Of a stretch of 64,000 nucleotides of DNA, positions 34,283 to 42,613 are shown piece after piece. The translations under genes were made by a program, and so were the position numbers. Positions within the stretch are counted from its first letter, which is position 1; each line of letters begins with the position of its first letter. A model generated the notes under the pieces. The model was not told where the DNA came from. It made no database searches and saw nothing but the letters and a program-made list of their open reading frames with translations. The DNA is from Herbaspirillum seropedicae (GTDB lineage Bacteria; Pseudomonadota; Gammaproteobacteria; Burkholderiales; Burkholderiaceae_D): NCBI RefSeq assembly GCF_001040945.1, contig NZ_CP011930.1, positions 868,001-932,000 of the forward strand, written 5' to 3'.

Positions 34283-35128
34283 TCAGTCGACGTCCCAATC
34301 CTGGCCATCCAGGACGATGCGCCGTGGCCCAGGCGCGCTGCGTTCGGCATGCAGGCCCAAGCGCGCCCGCACCGAAGGACAGGCGCGCATGCGTACACCG
34401 ATACGCACGGCGTCGACGCTCATGTCCACCGTCGGCGGCGCGGCGGCGATGGCGCGGATCAATTTGTTGGCGCTGTGCTGGACGTGCACGTCGCCCAACA
34501 AGAGCGAGGCCAGCAAGGCGCCGATCTTCTCGTCCAGCAGTTCGACCGGCACCGCTTCATGCGCCAGCCCCAGCTCACAGGCGCGCGCCGCGGTGAGCAA
34601 TTCATTGGTCTGGAAATAGCGTTGGCATTGCCGCGCACCGATGGCGCGCACCAGATGCGGCGTGATGACCGCCGGCGCCATGCCGAGCCGGTCGTCCCCC
34701 ATGGTGAAGTGCGCGTGATCGGCCGCGATACAGATGTCGCAGGCCGCAGCAAGCCCCGCGCCGATGCCGGCGGCCTTGCCTTGTACGCGGGCCACGGTGG
34801 GCTTCTCGCATTCCGCCAGGACCTGCAACAGTTGCGCCAGCTTGCGCGTATCGTCCAATGCGCCATTGATCGGCGCGTCGGCCTGCGCCCTCAGCCATTG
34901 CACTTCGATGCCGTGGGAAAAACTTTCGCCACGGGCGGCCAGCACGATGGCGCGCACTTCCGGATCCTTTGAAAAGACGCCGACGGCGCGGATGATATCG
35001 CGGGCAGTGAGGCGGTCGATGGTGTTGCCGTCATAGGGGCGATTGATCCAGATCCAGCCGACGCTGGCCAAACCGTGCTTCTTCGTTTCCGTTTCGACGC
35101 AAGAGGGAGGGACGCGTGCGTTCATCAT
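34283..35128 (-). CDS. Enoyl-CoA hydratase/isomerase family protein
   Basis: The 281-residue crotonase-fold protein has the two oxyanion-hole segments AARGESFSHGIEVQWLR (about 65-80) and GKAAGIGAGLAAACDICIAADHAHF (about 116-140). The next helix has GMAPAVITPHLVRAIG. It acts on an acyl-CoA of unknown chain. It is convergent with the chaperone gene and has no pathway neighbours. Start codon ATG 35128 is followed by a second ATG. Confidence 0.85.
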   Translation of the reverse strand: MMNARVPPSCVETETKKHGLASVGWIWINRPYDGNTIDRLTARDIIRAVGVFSKDPEVRAIVLAARGESFSHGIEVQWLRAQADAPINGALDDTRKLAQLLQVLAECEKPTVARVQGKAAGIGAGLAAACDICIAADHAHFTMGDDRLGMAPAVITPHLVRAIGARQCQRYFQTNELLTAARACELGLAHEAVPVELLDEKIGALLASLLLGDVHVQHSANKLIRAIAAAPPTVDMSVDAVRIGVRMRACPSVRARLGLHAERSAPGPRRIVLDGQDWDVD

Positions 35129-35531
35129 GATATCCGTCAGTGGGGGAGGGCGACTGCCCGTGCCTTGGCGTGGACCGCGGCGGGGCGGAGCGGACTGGCT
35201 GCGCCGGCACGATGATGTACCGGAAACCCGAGAGGGATCGGCCGACTGTTCTGAGGGCGCCTAGCGCACTATAGGGCCTGTGGATTTTTTATGTCAATCG
35301 ATTTGACGGAGGGTGAGGCGATGTTGTCGACACGCTCTGCAGTGGACGCTGGTCCATCAAGATCAGCCGTTCCTCCTGGCTCGGCAGTGCATTGGCGATG
35401 CTGTTTTCTCAATATACTTTCTGAGTATATTTCCTATCGCAAATCGGTCATTTGCAGCGCGAGCGTTGATGATTACACTCCTGGCCATCTCCGTAGTCGA
35501 TCTCCGCGGTCGATTTCTGTGGTCGATTTCT
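35129..35531. other. 403-bp intergenic region, AT-rich with palindrome
   Basis: No supported gene. It holds TCAATCGATTTGA (about 35293-35305), the inverted repeat AATATACT-N5-AGTATATT (35411-35431) that shares half-sites with the LysR operators at 36484-36539, and the start of a 13-bp tandem repeat (35496-35538). An 83-residue plus-strand frame (35313-35564) ends in a hydrophobic stretch but overlaps the LysR gene and lacks a ribosome site. Confidence 0.5.
35411..35431. promoter_or_regulatory. Inverted repeat sharing LysR half-sites
   Basis: AATATACT and AGTATATT, 5 nt apart, contain the same AGTATA element as the operator pair near the MFS promoter but in the outward order. It may be an extra site for the LysR protein encoded next to it. 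Confidence 0.4.
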
Positions 35532-35538
35532 TTAGTCG
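35496..35538. repeat. 13-bp tandem repeat at the 3' end of the LysR gene
   Basis: GTCGATCTCCGCG, GTCGATTTCTGTG, GTCGATTTCTTTA and a partial GTCG follow head to tail. The array spans the stop codon of the LysR gene (minus). Confidence 0.65.
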
Positions 35539-36461
35539 CCGCCCTGATCGGTCTCATCACTTGACCGCATCCGTTCCAGATGCGCCATGTAGCGAGCCAG
35601 CGTCGGATTGCCATTGTCAGCGCGATAGACGAAAGACACCGGATGGCGCAGCGTGAGTTCGGGATGATCGACCAGCACCACGCCTTCCGGGCAGGTATAG
35701 GCGCTCACGTCGGAGACGATGGCATAGCCCACACCGGCGGCGACCAGGCCGAGAATACTCAATACATCGCTGGCCAGCTGGGCCTTGCGCGGCACCAGGT
35801 TGACCATCTGGCACTGGTAGTTCAGGAACTGGTCATAGCCCGGCGCGACCTCGGCCGGGAACCAGATCGCCGGCTCATCGTGCAGCGCCGCCAAGTGCCT
35901 GGGCACCTGCCGGGCCAGTTGGCTGTCGCGCGGCAGGGCCAGCTTGAGCCGGCATTCGAACACCTGGATCTCGCCGAATTCGTGCGCCAGGAACTGGTCA
36001 TTGGGCGGATATCGCCAGGCCAGGAAACCGGCATCCAGATCACCGCTTCTGATCCGTTCCAGCTGCCGAGCCGAGAGGCCCGGCTCCAATGACACTGCGA
36101 TCTGCGGTTCAGCCTGGTGGAAGTGGCGCAGCGAGCCAAGGATCCGCGGGTGCCAGCCGAAATTGGGCGTGATGCCCATGCGCAGATTGCCTTCCAGGCC
36201 CTCGGCCACGCGCGCCACTCGCTGCCGCGTCTCCTGCAGGTCGGCCAGCATGCGACGGGCGTCGATCACCAGCTGCTGCCCAGCGGCAGTGAGCGTCGCA
36301 CCGCGTACGCTGCGATCGAACAGCGCAGCGCCCAGCTCTTCTTCCAGGTACTTGATCTGCCGGCTCAGCGCCGGCTGCGCGATGTGCAAGCGTCGCGCAG
36401 CTTCGGCCACGCTGCCGTGCTCGACCACACCGAGGAAATAGCGAAGATGGCGGAATTCCAT
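35532..36461 (-). CDS. LysR-family transcriptional regulator
   Basis: The 309-residue protein has an N-terminal winged helix-turn-helix (MEFRHLRYFLGVVEHGSVAEAARRLHIAQPALSRQIKYLEEELGAALFDR) and a two-lobed effector-binding domain from about 90. It is divergent from the MFS transporter gene, with 115 bp between, the usual place for a LysR target. It likely senses a substrate or product of the transporter/amidohydrolase pathway. Confidence 0.93.
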   Translation of the reverse strand: MEFRHLRYFLGVVEHGSVAEAARRLHIAQPALSRQIKYLEEELGAALFDRSVRGATLTAAGQQLVIDARRMLADLQETRQRVARVAEGLEGNLRMGITPNFGWHPRILGSLRHFHQAEPQIAVSLEPGLSARQLERIRSGDLDAGFLAWRYPPNDQFLAHEFGEIQVFECRLKLALPRDSQLARQVPRHLAALHDEPAIWFPAEVAPGYDQFLNYQCQMVNLVPRKAQLASDVLSILGLVAAGVGYAIVSDVSAYTCPEGVVLVDHPELTLRHPVSFVYRADNGNPTLARYMAHLERMRSSDETDQGGD

Positions 36462-36483
36462 GGCGAATGAGATATACCTGTGA

Positions 36484-36539
36484 AGTATAAAAATTATACT
36501 GAAAAGGAATTTTTAAGTATAGATCGCAAGTCCTATACT
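36484..36539 (+). promoter_or_regulatory. Two LysR-type operator palindromes
   Basis: AGTATA-N5-TATACT (36484-36500) and AGTATAG-N10-CTATACT (36516-36539) lie in the AT-rich divergent promoter. The paired sites suit the activation-site/regulatory-site layout of LysR proteins. The second also resembles -10 sequence of the MFS promoter. Confidence 0.7.
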
Positions 36540-36576
36540 GCGCAGACTAATCAATAACAAGTGGAGACGAGACATC

Positions 36577-37863
36577 ATGAATCACCCTGTCCAAGGCACG
36601 GACCCAAAGACACAACGTCGCGCAGTCATCGCCGCAACCTTGGGCAATGTGCTCGAGATCTACGACTTCATCATCTTCGGCATCTTTGCCGTCGCGATTT
36701 CCAAGACCTTTTTTCCGAGTGGCGATGAGTATGCGGCGTTGATGTTTACGTTCATGACCTTTGCCGCCGGCTTCGTGGTGCGTCCCATCGGTGCGCTGGT
36801 GCTGGGGCAGTATGCGGACAAGGTCGGGCGCAAGAAGGCGCTGAGTTTCACGCTCATATTGATGGCGATTGGCACGGTCATTCCGGCGCTGTGCCCGTCC
36901 TACGATTCCATCGGCATCGCGGCCACCGTGATCCTGGTGTTTGGTCGTCTGCTGCAAGGCTTCTCGGCCGGCGGCGAGATCGGCAGCAATGTGGCCATGC
37001 TGGTGGAGAATGCCTCCAGCCGCAATCGCGCGCTGTTCTGCTCGTTCCAGCAGATGGCCCAGGGTGGCGGCGTGCTGCTGGGCGGCATCGTCGGTTATGT
37101 GATCGCGGTGGTGTATGGACAGGAACGCATGCTGCAGGATTACTGGCGCCTGGCCTTCTTCGTGGGGCTGGTGATCGGCCCCGTGGGTTGGTACATCCGT
37201 CGCGTGCTGCCGGAAACGCCGGAGTTCGAACGCAGCAAGAAAAAGGAATCGGTCGATTCTTTCCTGGAGGGCGTGAAGGCCAACTTCGGCCGCATCCTGA
37301 TCGGCATTGCCATCATGATCTTCTGGACGGTGGCAACCCAGGTGTCGAACTACTTCACCACCTATGCCGTGCGTGAATTGCATATGCCGGTGGCGTCGAC
37401 CTATCTCGGCCAGATTTCCTCCGGCCTGACCTTGCTGGCGATCTGCCCGCTGGTGGGCATGCTGGCCGACCGCATCGGTCCCTACAAGCCCATGGCCTTC
37501 GGCGCTGCGCTCGCGGGGGTGCTGGCCTATCCGTTGTTCAAGATGCTGGTGGCGACACCGACCCTGCCCACGCTGCTGCTGGTGCAGATCGCCATCTCGG
37601 TGACGCTGGGCCTGTATGCCGCCTGTGCGCCGCTGGTCATGTCCGACATCTTCCCGACCCGCTATCGCGCCACCGGCATCGGCACTTCGTATGCACTGGG
37701 CGTGATGATCTTCGGTGGACTCACCCCCATGATCGTGACGACCTTGATCCAGATCAGCGGCGACAAGCTCATCATCGGCCTGTACCTGACCGCTGCCGCA
37801 CTGCTGAGCCTGGCGCTGATCGGCGCATTGGTCCGGATGCAGCGAAAGCCCGTGCCCGCCTGA
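36577..37863 (+). CDS. MFS metabolite:proton symporter
   Basis: The 428-residue protein has 12 predicted membrane segments. The family motifs are GNVLEIYDFIIFGIFAVAISKTFFP near the start and GQYADKVGRKKAL between segments 2 and 3. This subgroup takes up organic anions (citrate, shikimate, dicarboxylates, betaine-like compounds). It is followed after 49 bp by an M20 amidohydrolase, so the substrate may be an N-acylated amino acid or related amide. Confidence 0.9.
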   Translation: MNHPVQGTDPKTQRRAVIAATLGNVLEIYDFIIFGIFAVAISKTFFPSGDEYAALMFTFMTFAAGFVVRPIGALVLGQYADKVGRKKALSFTLILMAIGTVIPALCPSYDSIGIAATVILVFGRLLQGFSAGGEIGSNVAMLVENASSRNRALFCSFQQMAQGGGVLLGGIVGYVIAVVYGQERMLQDYWRLAFFVGLVIGPVGWYIRRVLPETPEFERSKKKESVDSFLEGVKANFGRILIGIAIMIFWTVATQVSNYFTTYAVRELHMPVASTYLGQISSGLTLLAICPLVGMLADRIGPYKPMAFGAALAGVLAYPLFKMLVATPTLPTLLLVQIAISVTLGLYAACAPLVMSDIFPTRYRATGIGTSYALGVMIFGGLTPMIVTTLIQISGDKLIIGLYLTAAALLSLALIGALVRMQRKPVPA

Positions 37864-37912
37864 GGTCCGTCGCCCTGTGCCGCCATCAATCAAGCAAGCT
37901 TAGGAGAGACAC

Positions 37913-39121
37913 ATGGATATAGTCAATGATGGGATCAAGGAATTGCCCAAGGAGATGGACCTGGTTTCCATCCGGCGGCATCTGCATGCCCATCCCGAAT
38001 TGCGCTTCGAGGAAAAGCGCACGGCCAGCTTCGTTGCCGACATGCTGCGCAGCTATGGCCTGACGGTCGCAGAAAACATCGGCGGCTATGGCGTGGTCGC
38101 CACGCTGCGCAAAGGGAAATCGACGCGCGCCATTGCGCTGCGAGCGGATATGGATGCGCTGCCGATGAGCGAGCAGAATGACTTCTCGCACATCTCCACC
38201 TGCGCCGGGAAGATGCATGCCTGCGGCCACGACGGCCACACCACCATGCTGCTGGGGGCGGCGCGACGTCTGAGCCGCGAGGTGGAATTCGACGGCACCG
38301 TGCATTTCGTGTTCCAGCCTGCCGAAGAAGGCGGCGCCGGCGCACGCCTGATGATCGAGGATGGTCTGTTCGAGCGCTTTCCCGCCGACGCCATCTTTGG
38401 CGTGCACAACTGGCCGGGGCTGCCGGCCGGCAGCTTCGGCCTGCGCCCGGGGCCGTTGATGGCCTCCAGCAATACCTTCAGCGCCACCCTGTTCGGGCGC
38501 GGCGCGCATGGCGCCCAGCCGCATCGCAGCATCGATCCGGTGCTGGCGGCGGCGCAATTGACCTTGGCCTGGCAGAGCATCGTCACGCGCAATATCAATC
38601 CCAATCATCGGGCGGTGATCTCGGTGACGCAATTGCACACCGGCACGGCCGACAACGTCATTCCCGAGCAGGCCACCTTGTCGGGCACGGTACGCAGCTT
38701 CGACGCGGAGACGCTGGATCTGATCGAACACCGCATGGCCGCCATCGCCGAAGCGATCGGGCAGATGTTCGATCTGCGCGTGCAGTTCCATTTCGAGCGC
38801 CTCTATCCGGCTGTGGTCAATCATCCCGAGGCCACCCAGCAGGCGATGCAGGCCATGATGGCAGCGGTCGGGGCCGAGCAGGTCGATGGCGACACCGAGC
38901 CCGCCTTTGCCTCTGAGGATTTCGCTTTCTATCTGCAGCACAAGCCGGGGTGCTATGCCTTCCTCGGCAATGGCGTGATTGCTGACGGCAAGCAGGCGGG
39001 TTCGCAGGCCACCTCGCGTGAATTGCATAGCCCGTTCTACGACTTCAATGATGACATCATCGATGCCGGCGTCGCCTACTGGGTCAGCTTGGTGCGGCAG
39101 TATCTGGGCGTGGCTGCGTGA
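37913..39121 (+). CDS. M20 family amidohydrolase (hippurate / IAA-amino acid hydrolase type)
   Basis: The 402-residue metallohydrolase has HPELRFEEKRTA, the metal-binding MHACGHDGHT (about 101-110), PAEEGGAG (about 137-144) and a dimerisation lid (FGRGAHGAQPH). The family removes acyl or aryl groups from amino acids or peptides. The stop overlaps the GTG start of the glutaminase, so they are coupled. Release of glutamine from an acyl-glutamine would make sense of the pair; this is inference. Confidence 0.9.
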   Translation: MDIVNDGIKELPKEMDLVSIRRHLHAHPELRFEEKRTASFVADMLRSYGLTVAENIGGYGVVATLRKGKSTRAIALRADMDALPMSEQNDFSHISTCAGKMHACGHDGHTTMLLGAARRLSREVEFDGTVHFVFQPAEEGGAGARLMIEDGLFERFPADAIFGVHNWPGLPAGSFGLRPGPLMASSNTFSATLFGRGAHGAQPHRSIDPVLAAAQLTLAWQSIVTRNINPNHRAVISVTQLHTGTADNVIPEQATLSGTVRSFDAETLDLIEHRMAAIAEAIGQMFDLRVQFHFERLYPAVVNHPEATQQAMQAMMAAVGAEQVDGDTEPAFASEDFAFYLQHKPGCYAFLGNGVIADGKQAGSQATSRELHSPFYDFNDDIIDAGVAYWVSLVRQYLGVAA

Positions 39122-40134
39122 AGTCTCCGGTGATCGATCCCATGCTGCTGCAGTCTGCAGTCATGGGGGAGCCTGCCCGCGAAGGGGAGGCCGCGCGTGC
39201 AGCCGATTTTGCCGCCTTGCCGTGGAAGCAGATCCTGGAACGCGCCGCGCAGCTGTCGGCAGCCTGCCGGCATGAAGGCAAAGTGGCGGACTACATCCCG
39301 GCGTTGGCGTGTGTTGCACCGGACCAGTTCGGCATGGCCGTGGCCACGATCGACGGTGGCGTCCATTGCGTCGGCGACGGAGAGACCCGGTTTTCCATCC
39401 AGAGCATCAGCAAGGTCTTTCTGTTGACGATGGCCTATGGCAGCTACGGCGAAGACCTGTGGAAACGCGTGGGACAACACCCCAGCACCAATCCATTCAA
39501 TTCCCTGATCGAGCTGGAGCTGGAGCGTGGCGTACCACGCAATCCCTTTCTCAATCCGGGCGCATTGGCCGTGGCCGACGCCTTGCTGAGCCGGCACACG
39601 CATCTCGAGTCCGCCATGGTGTCGCTGATGCGCGAGCTCAGCGGCAGCGCGGACCTGAATTATGATTCGGAGGTCTTCAACAGCGAGCTCCGTAGTTCGT
39701 CGCGGCACCATGCGGCGGCCTATCTGATGCAAAGCCATGGCAATTTCTCCAACGAGGTCGGCGAGGTGGTGCGCGCCTATTGCGCCAGCTGCGCCATCGA
39801 AGCCTCGTGCGTGGAGCTGGCGCGTGCAGGACTGTTCCTGGCCAATGGCGGGCGCGATATCGCAAGCGGCAGGCAGCTGCTGTCGGCGCGCGAGGCGCAG
39901 CGTGTCTGTGCGCTCATGCTCACGACCGGCACCTATGAGTATTCCGGCATGACCGCCTTTGCCATTGGCCTGCCCACCAAGAGCGGCGTGGGTGGCGGCG
40001 TGCTGGCGGTGATCCCGGGGCGCGGCTGCATCTGCGCCTGGTCGCCGCGACTGGACCCGCGAGGCAATTCGGTGCGCGCAATGAAGGCGCTGGAACTGGT
40101 GTCGAACACGGCCGGGCTATCGGTATTCGCCTGA
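39118..40134 (+). CDS. glsA: Glutaminase A
   Basis: The 338-residue serine-dependent glutaminase converts glutamine to glutamate and ammonia. The catalytic Ser-x-x-Lys lies in SIQSISKVF (Ser96, Lys99), followed by NPFNSLIELELERGVPRNPFLNPGA and the late motif MTTGTYEYSG-like LTTGTYEYSGMTAF. The start is GTG 39118 in overlap with the amidohydrolase; the N-terminus is about 25 residues longer than E. coli YbaS. Confidence 0.93.
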   Translation: MKSPVIDPMLLQSAVMGEPAREGEAARAADFAALPWKQILERAAQLSAACRHEGKVADYIPALACVAPDQFGMAVATIDGGVHCVGDGETRFSIQSISKVFLLTMAYGSYGEDLWKRVGQHPSTNPFNSLIELELERGVPRNPFLNPGALAVADALLSRHTHLESAMVSLMRELSGSADLNYDSEVFNSELRSSSRHHAAAYLMQSHGNFSNEVGEVVRAYCASCAIEASCVELARAGLFLANGGRDIASGRQLLSAREAQRVCALMLTTGTYEYSGMTAFAIGLPTKSGVGGGVLAVIPGRGCICAWSPRLDPRGNSVRAMKALELVSNTAGLSVFA

Positions 40135-40152
40135 AGTGTCGTTGATATCTCT

Positions 40153-40231
40153 GCGAGGGCGGATGCCCTCGCTGGAGGCCGGCTCATCCTGGCCTGGTGG
40201 CGAATGCCTGCATGGATTCGCCACCTTTTTT
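40153..40231 (+). terminator. Terminator of the MFS-amidohydrolase-glutaminase operon
   Basis: GCGAGGGC/GCCCTCGC (40153-40172) is followed by GGTGGCGAAT/ATTCGCCACC (40196-40225) with six T (40226-40231). The second is a classical Rho-independent terminator. Confidence 0.9.
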
Positions 40232-40289
40232 ACCGGGGTGCGTGGGCAGGAGCTGCACGTCTACGTCTGTCCCGCAGCCAGCTCTGCAG

Positions 40290-41009
40290 TCAGCTTTGAT
40301 TGGCCTCGCTCACGGGCGACGCCCCTTCGTTGTCGACCGGATCGAGCCGATAGCCCTGGCTGTAGGCAGTGCGGATGACCACGACATTGCGATTGTCGAT
40401 CTGCAGTTTCTTGCGCAGCTTGTAGACGTGCTGTTCGATGGTGCGGCCGGCGATCTCGCTGTCGGTGCTCCAGATCACCGAGCCTAGCGTTTCCCGCGAA
40501 ATGTAGACGCCGGGGGAGGAAAAGAATAACCAGGCCATGCTGAACTCGCGCGGCGTGAGCGAAATGCCCATGCCCTGGTAGCTGAATTTGGCGGTGTCGC
40601 GCTGCAGCTGGAAGCCGGCATACTCGATAACACGGCGATTGTTCTTCGGTGCGCAGCGGCGCATCACTGCGTTGATGCGCGCGACCAGTTCGACCGCGTC
40701 GAAGGGGCGTTGCAGGAAGTCGTCGGCTCCATTGTCCAGCACACGGGCGACCACGTCTCCACCGGAGGCCGACGACAGGATCAGGGTGGGGATGGGATCG
40801 CCGCTGCGCAGGCTCAGCCATGAAAAGATGCTGTCTTCGCTTTCGGCGCTGGAGAGGTCGATGATGACGAAATCGAAGGTCTTGCGCTTCAAGGTGCGCA
40901 GCAAAGAGGTTTCCGCGTCGAACTGCGTCGGCAGATAACCGACCCGGGCCAGCGCAGTTCTGACCTGGTCGAAGACATTGGAATTGCGGATATAACAGGC
41001 GATGTTCAT
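40290..41009 (-). CDS. Atypical OmpR-type response regulator
   Basis: The 239-residue protein has a receiver domain (about 1-120) with Asp51 in FVIIDLSS and a C-terminal OmpR winged helix (RTIEQHVYKLRKKLQIDNRNVVVIRTAYSQGYRL). The usual acidic pair near residue 8-10 is replaced by IRNSN, and the conserved Lys before Pro-Phe is Arg (LQRPFD), so phosphorylation may not drive it. No sensor kinase is adjacent. Xanthomonas HrpG, an OmpR-type hrp regulator, is a possible functional parallel. ATG 41009 was preferred to 41039. Confidence 0.85.
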   Translation of the reverse strand: MNIACYIRNSNVFDQVRTALARVGYLPTQFDAETSLLRTLKRKTFDFVIIDLSSAESEDSIFSWLSLRSGDPIPTLILSSASGGDVVARVLDNGADDFLQRPFDAVELVARINAVMRRCAPKNNRRVIEYAGFQLQRDTAKFSYQGMGISLTPREFSMAWLFFSSPGVYISRETLGSVIWSTDSEIAGRTIEQHVYKLRKKLQIDNRNVVVIRTAYSQGYRLDPVDNEGASPVSEANQS

Positions 41010-41652
41010 TGGCTGACAATCGGTCGTTGCTATGGCCACTTGCCACTGCGCCTGACAGGACGCGCCGGGCTTGAAGGAAGGGTTTGACTGCAGGTTCCCT
41101 CCGCATTTTGGGAACAGCTATATTAGACCAAAACCCCAAGTTCTATCTGGGAAATTCCACGTTCGCGTTTGATTTTCAGTAAAACATTTCCGCATTCCGA
41201 CAGCCGGTGCGAGCAATGCGCGACGGGCGTTTGAGAAGCAGCCGCATCGGCATGCTGCGCGTGCATATTCTTTCTGCAAGCGCTCGCATCATGTCCGTAA
41301 GTCGAACTGCGTTGGAAGTGCTGGAACGCGTGTGATCAACGAGACTCGGCCCTGCATGTCGATGCATGAACTCGCTCTTTTGACGGGCTGGCGTGTGATG
41401 TCGCCATCGTGATCGGGCGCGGCAGGCGCGTCGTCGAAACGATGGCTCGCGGTATCGCATCGCTGTCGTCCGAAGCGATGTGCGAACGACGCCAGGGGAG
41501 TCCGCGCATCGCTGGCGCGCGAGGATGGCGGAGACGGGCGTGCGTACGTCGTTGCTATCTCGTCAATCTCGGAGTGGGTGCGCGAGGATGTCCGGTTACC
41601 TGAAGCGGCGAGCCTGGCGTGTTCTCCCGGATGAAGTCGCAGTGGGTGCCGG
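41010..41652. other. 643-bp region without supported gene
   Basis: It contains the upstream region of the OmpR-type regulator, with TAATAT on the minus strand near 41120 as a possible -10. Frames on both strands (41289-41684 minus, 41409-41603 plus) have Arg/Ser-rich compositions and no ribosome site, so I do not call them. Confidence 0.5.
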
Positions 41653-42021
41653 CTAGAGACACTTGAAGTGGACCTTCGCCTCATAGTCGTCGTTGGCGGT
41701 GAGCGAGGGAAAACGCGGCGAAGCCACGTAGGCTGCCAGGCCCGCAGCCGTCTCCTGCGGTTCGGCGCGCCGCACCGGCAAGCCGCGGAAATGGGTATCG
41801 GCGCTGACGACGGCGTGATTCAGGTTACGCTCACGACAGGTGGATTGCGCCAGCTGCAGCGAACTGCCCAGCGCCTGCTGTTCATTTTCCGAATACGCGA
41901 CACTGCGATAGCTTCCATCTTCCAGCGGCATCAGGCTGGCTACAGGCGCCGTCGTGCAGGCGGGCAGGGAGAGCAGCGACAGTACGACGATGGCAAGGCG
42001 GATGACGGCGGGGGAAGTCAT
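41653..42021 (-). CDS. HrpL-regulated lipoprotein of unknown function
   Basis: The 122-residue protein has a lipoprotein signal with lipobox LPAC (Cys at about 21) and a small mature domain ending HFKCL, with two more Cys that may pair. ATG 42021 has AGGAG upstream. A perfect hrp box lies 88 bp before it. P. syringae HrpT is a small outer-membrane lipoprotein that pilots HrcC; this could play that role, since no hrpT follows hrcC here, but I see no clear sequence likeness. Confidence 0.75.
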   Translation of the reverse strand: MTSPAVIRLAIVVLSLLSLPACTTAPVASLMPLEDGSYRSVAYSENEQQALGSSLQLAQSTCRERNLNHAVVSADTHFRGLPVRRAEPQETAAGLAAYVASPRFPSLTANDDYEAKVHFKCL

Positions 42022-42108
42022 GGGGAGCTCCTGGTCGAGGAAACATCTGTAGGGCAAACAGGAACACACCATGTGCGGACGGACCGGTGGTGATGGTGTG
42101 CGTCCTGT

Positions 42109-42137
42109 TCAGTGGCGCGGTGTGCGACCGTGGTTCC
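42109..42137 (-). promoter_or_regulatory. hrp box of the lipoprotein gene
   Basis: Read on the minus strand, GGAACC-N16-CCACTGA is a full match to the HrpL consensus. It lies between the small partner gene (ends 42146) and the lipoprotein start. Confidence 0.85.
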
Positions 42138-42145
42138 CTGCAATC

Positions 42146-42613
42146 TCATCGGCCTGTGAGCTCCAGCTTCAGCAACATCAGAAGCAGATTGTCCGGTGGC
42201 GCTGCTGCTACTGCTGGTGCTGGTGCTGCGGCGTCACCGTGCGCTTGCTCCTGCCGCCCCAGCGGACTCCACTGCGGATCATCCAGATGATGTAGCGCCG
42301 CAAACACCATGTCCTGCGCCAATTGACGGCACTGCTCGAGGTGCGCCTGCCGACGTTGCGCCTGCGCGCGCGCTCGGATGATGTCGTAGTGATCCGTCAC
42401 CTCAGACAATGGCGCTGGTGTCGGTGTGGTCGGCCCGGCCGCGCCTGCCAATTGCTGGGTGAGCGAATCGATGAGCTTGGTGACGGTGTCCGCAGCCGTG
42501 GCTTGCCAGGCCATCAGGGTGCGGTGCGCTGCCGGGTCTTGCTGCAGGGTGCGCAGGTCGGCGGCCCGTGCGGCTGCGTCGGTGGCCGGGCGGGCGGGGA
42601 AGGACGGGGTCAT
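42146..42613 (-). CDS. Partner of the giant protein, paralogue of 191-637
   Basis: The 155-residue protein is helical with Ala/Pro-rich termini. Its ATG overlaps the stop of the giant gene (ATGA), so translation is coupled. The region RAQAQRRQAH...CRQLAQDMVFAALHHLDDPQWSP matches the small protein near the left edge, and both end in a Leu-rich LLK motif. Coupling to a 1500-residue protein under an hrp box suggests a dedicated chaperone or co-secreted partner. The family is unknown to me. Confidence 0.8.
   Translation of the reverse strand: MTPSFPARPATDAAARAADLRTLQQDPAAHRTLMAWQATAADTVTKLIDSLTQQLAGAAGPTTPTPAPLSEVTDHYDIIRARAQAQRRQAHLEQCRQLAQDMVFAALHHLDDPQWSPLGRQEQAHGDAAAPAPAVAAAPPDNLLLMLLKLELTGR

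Noticed and set aside
36547..37893. 448-residue minus-strand frame opposite the MFS gene
   Set aside because: Gln/His-rich antisense shadow; the plus strand has canonical transporter motifs.
41289..41684. 131-residue minus-strand frame
   Set aside because: Arg/Ser/Thr-rich, no ribosome site, overlaps the end of the lipoprotein gene.
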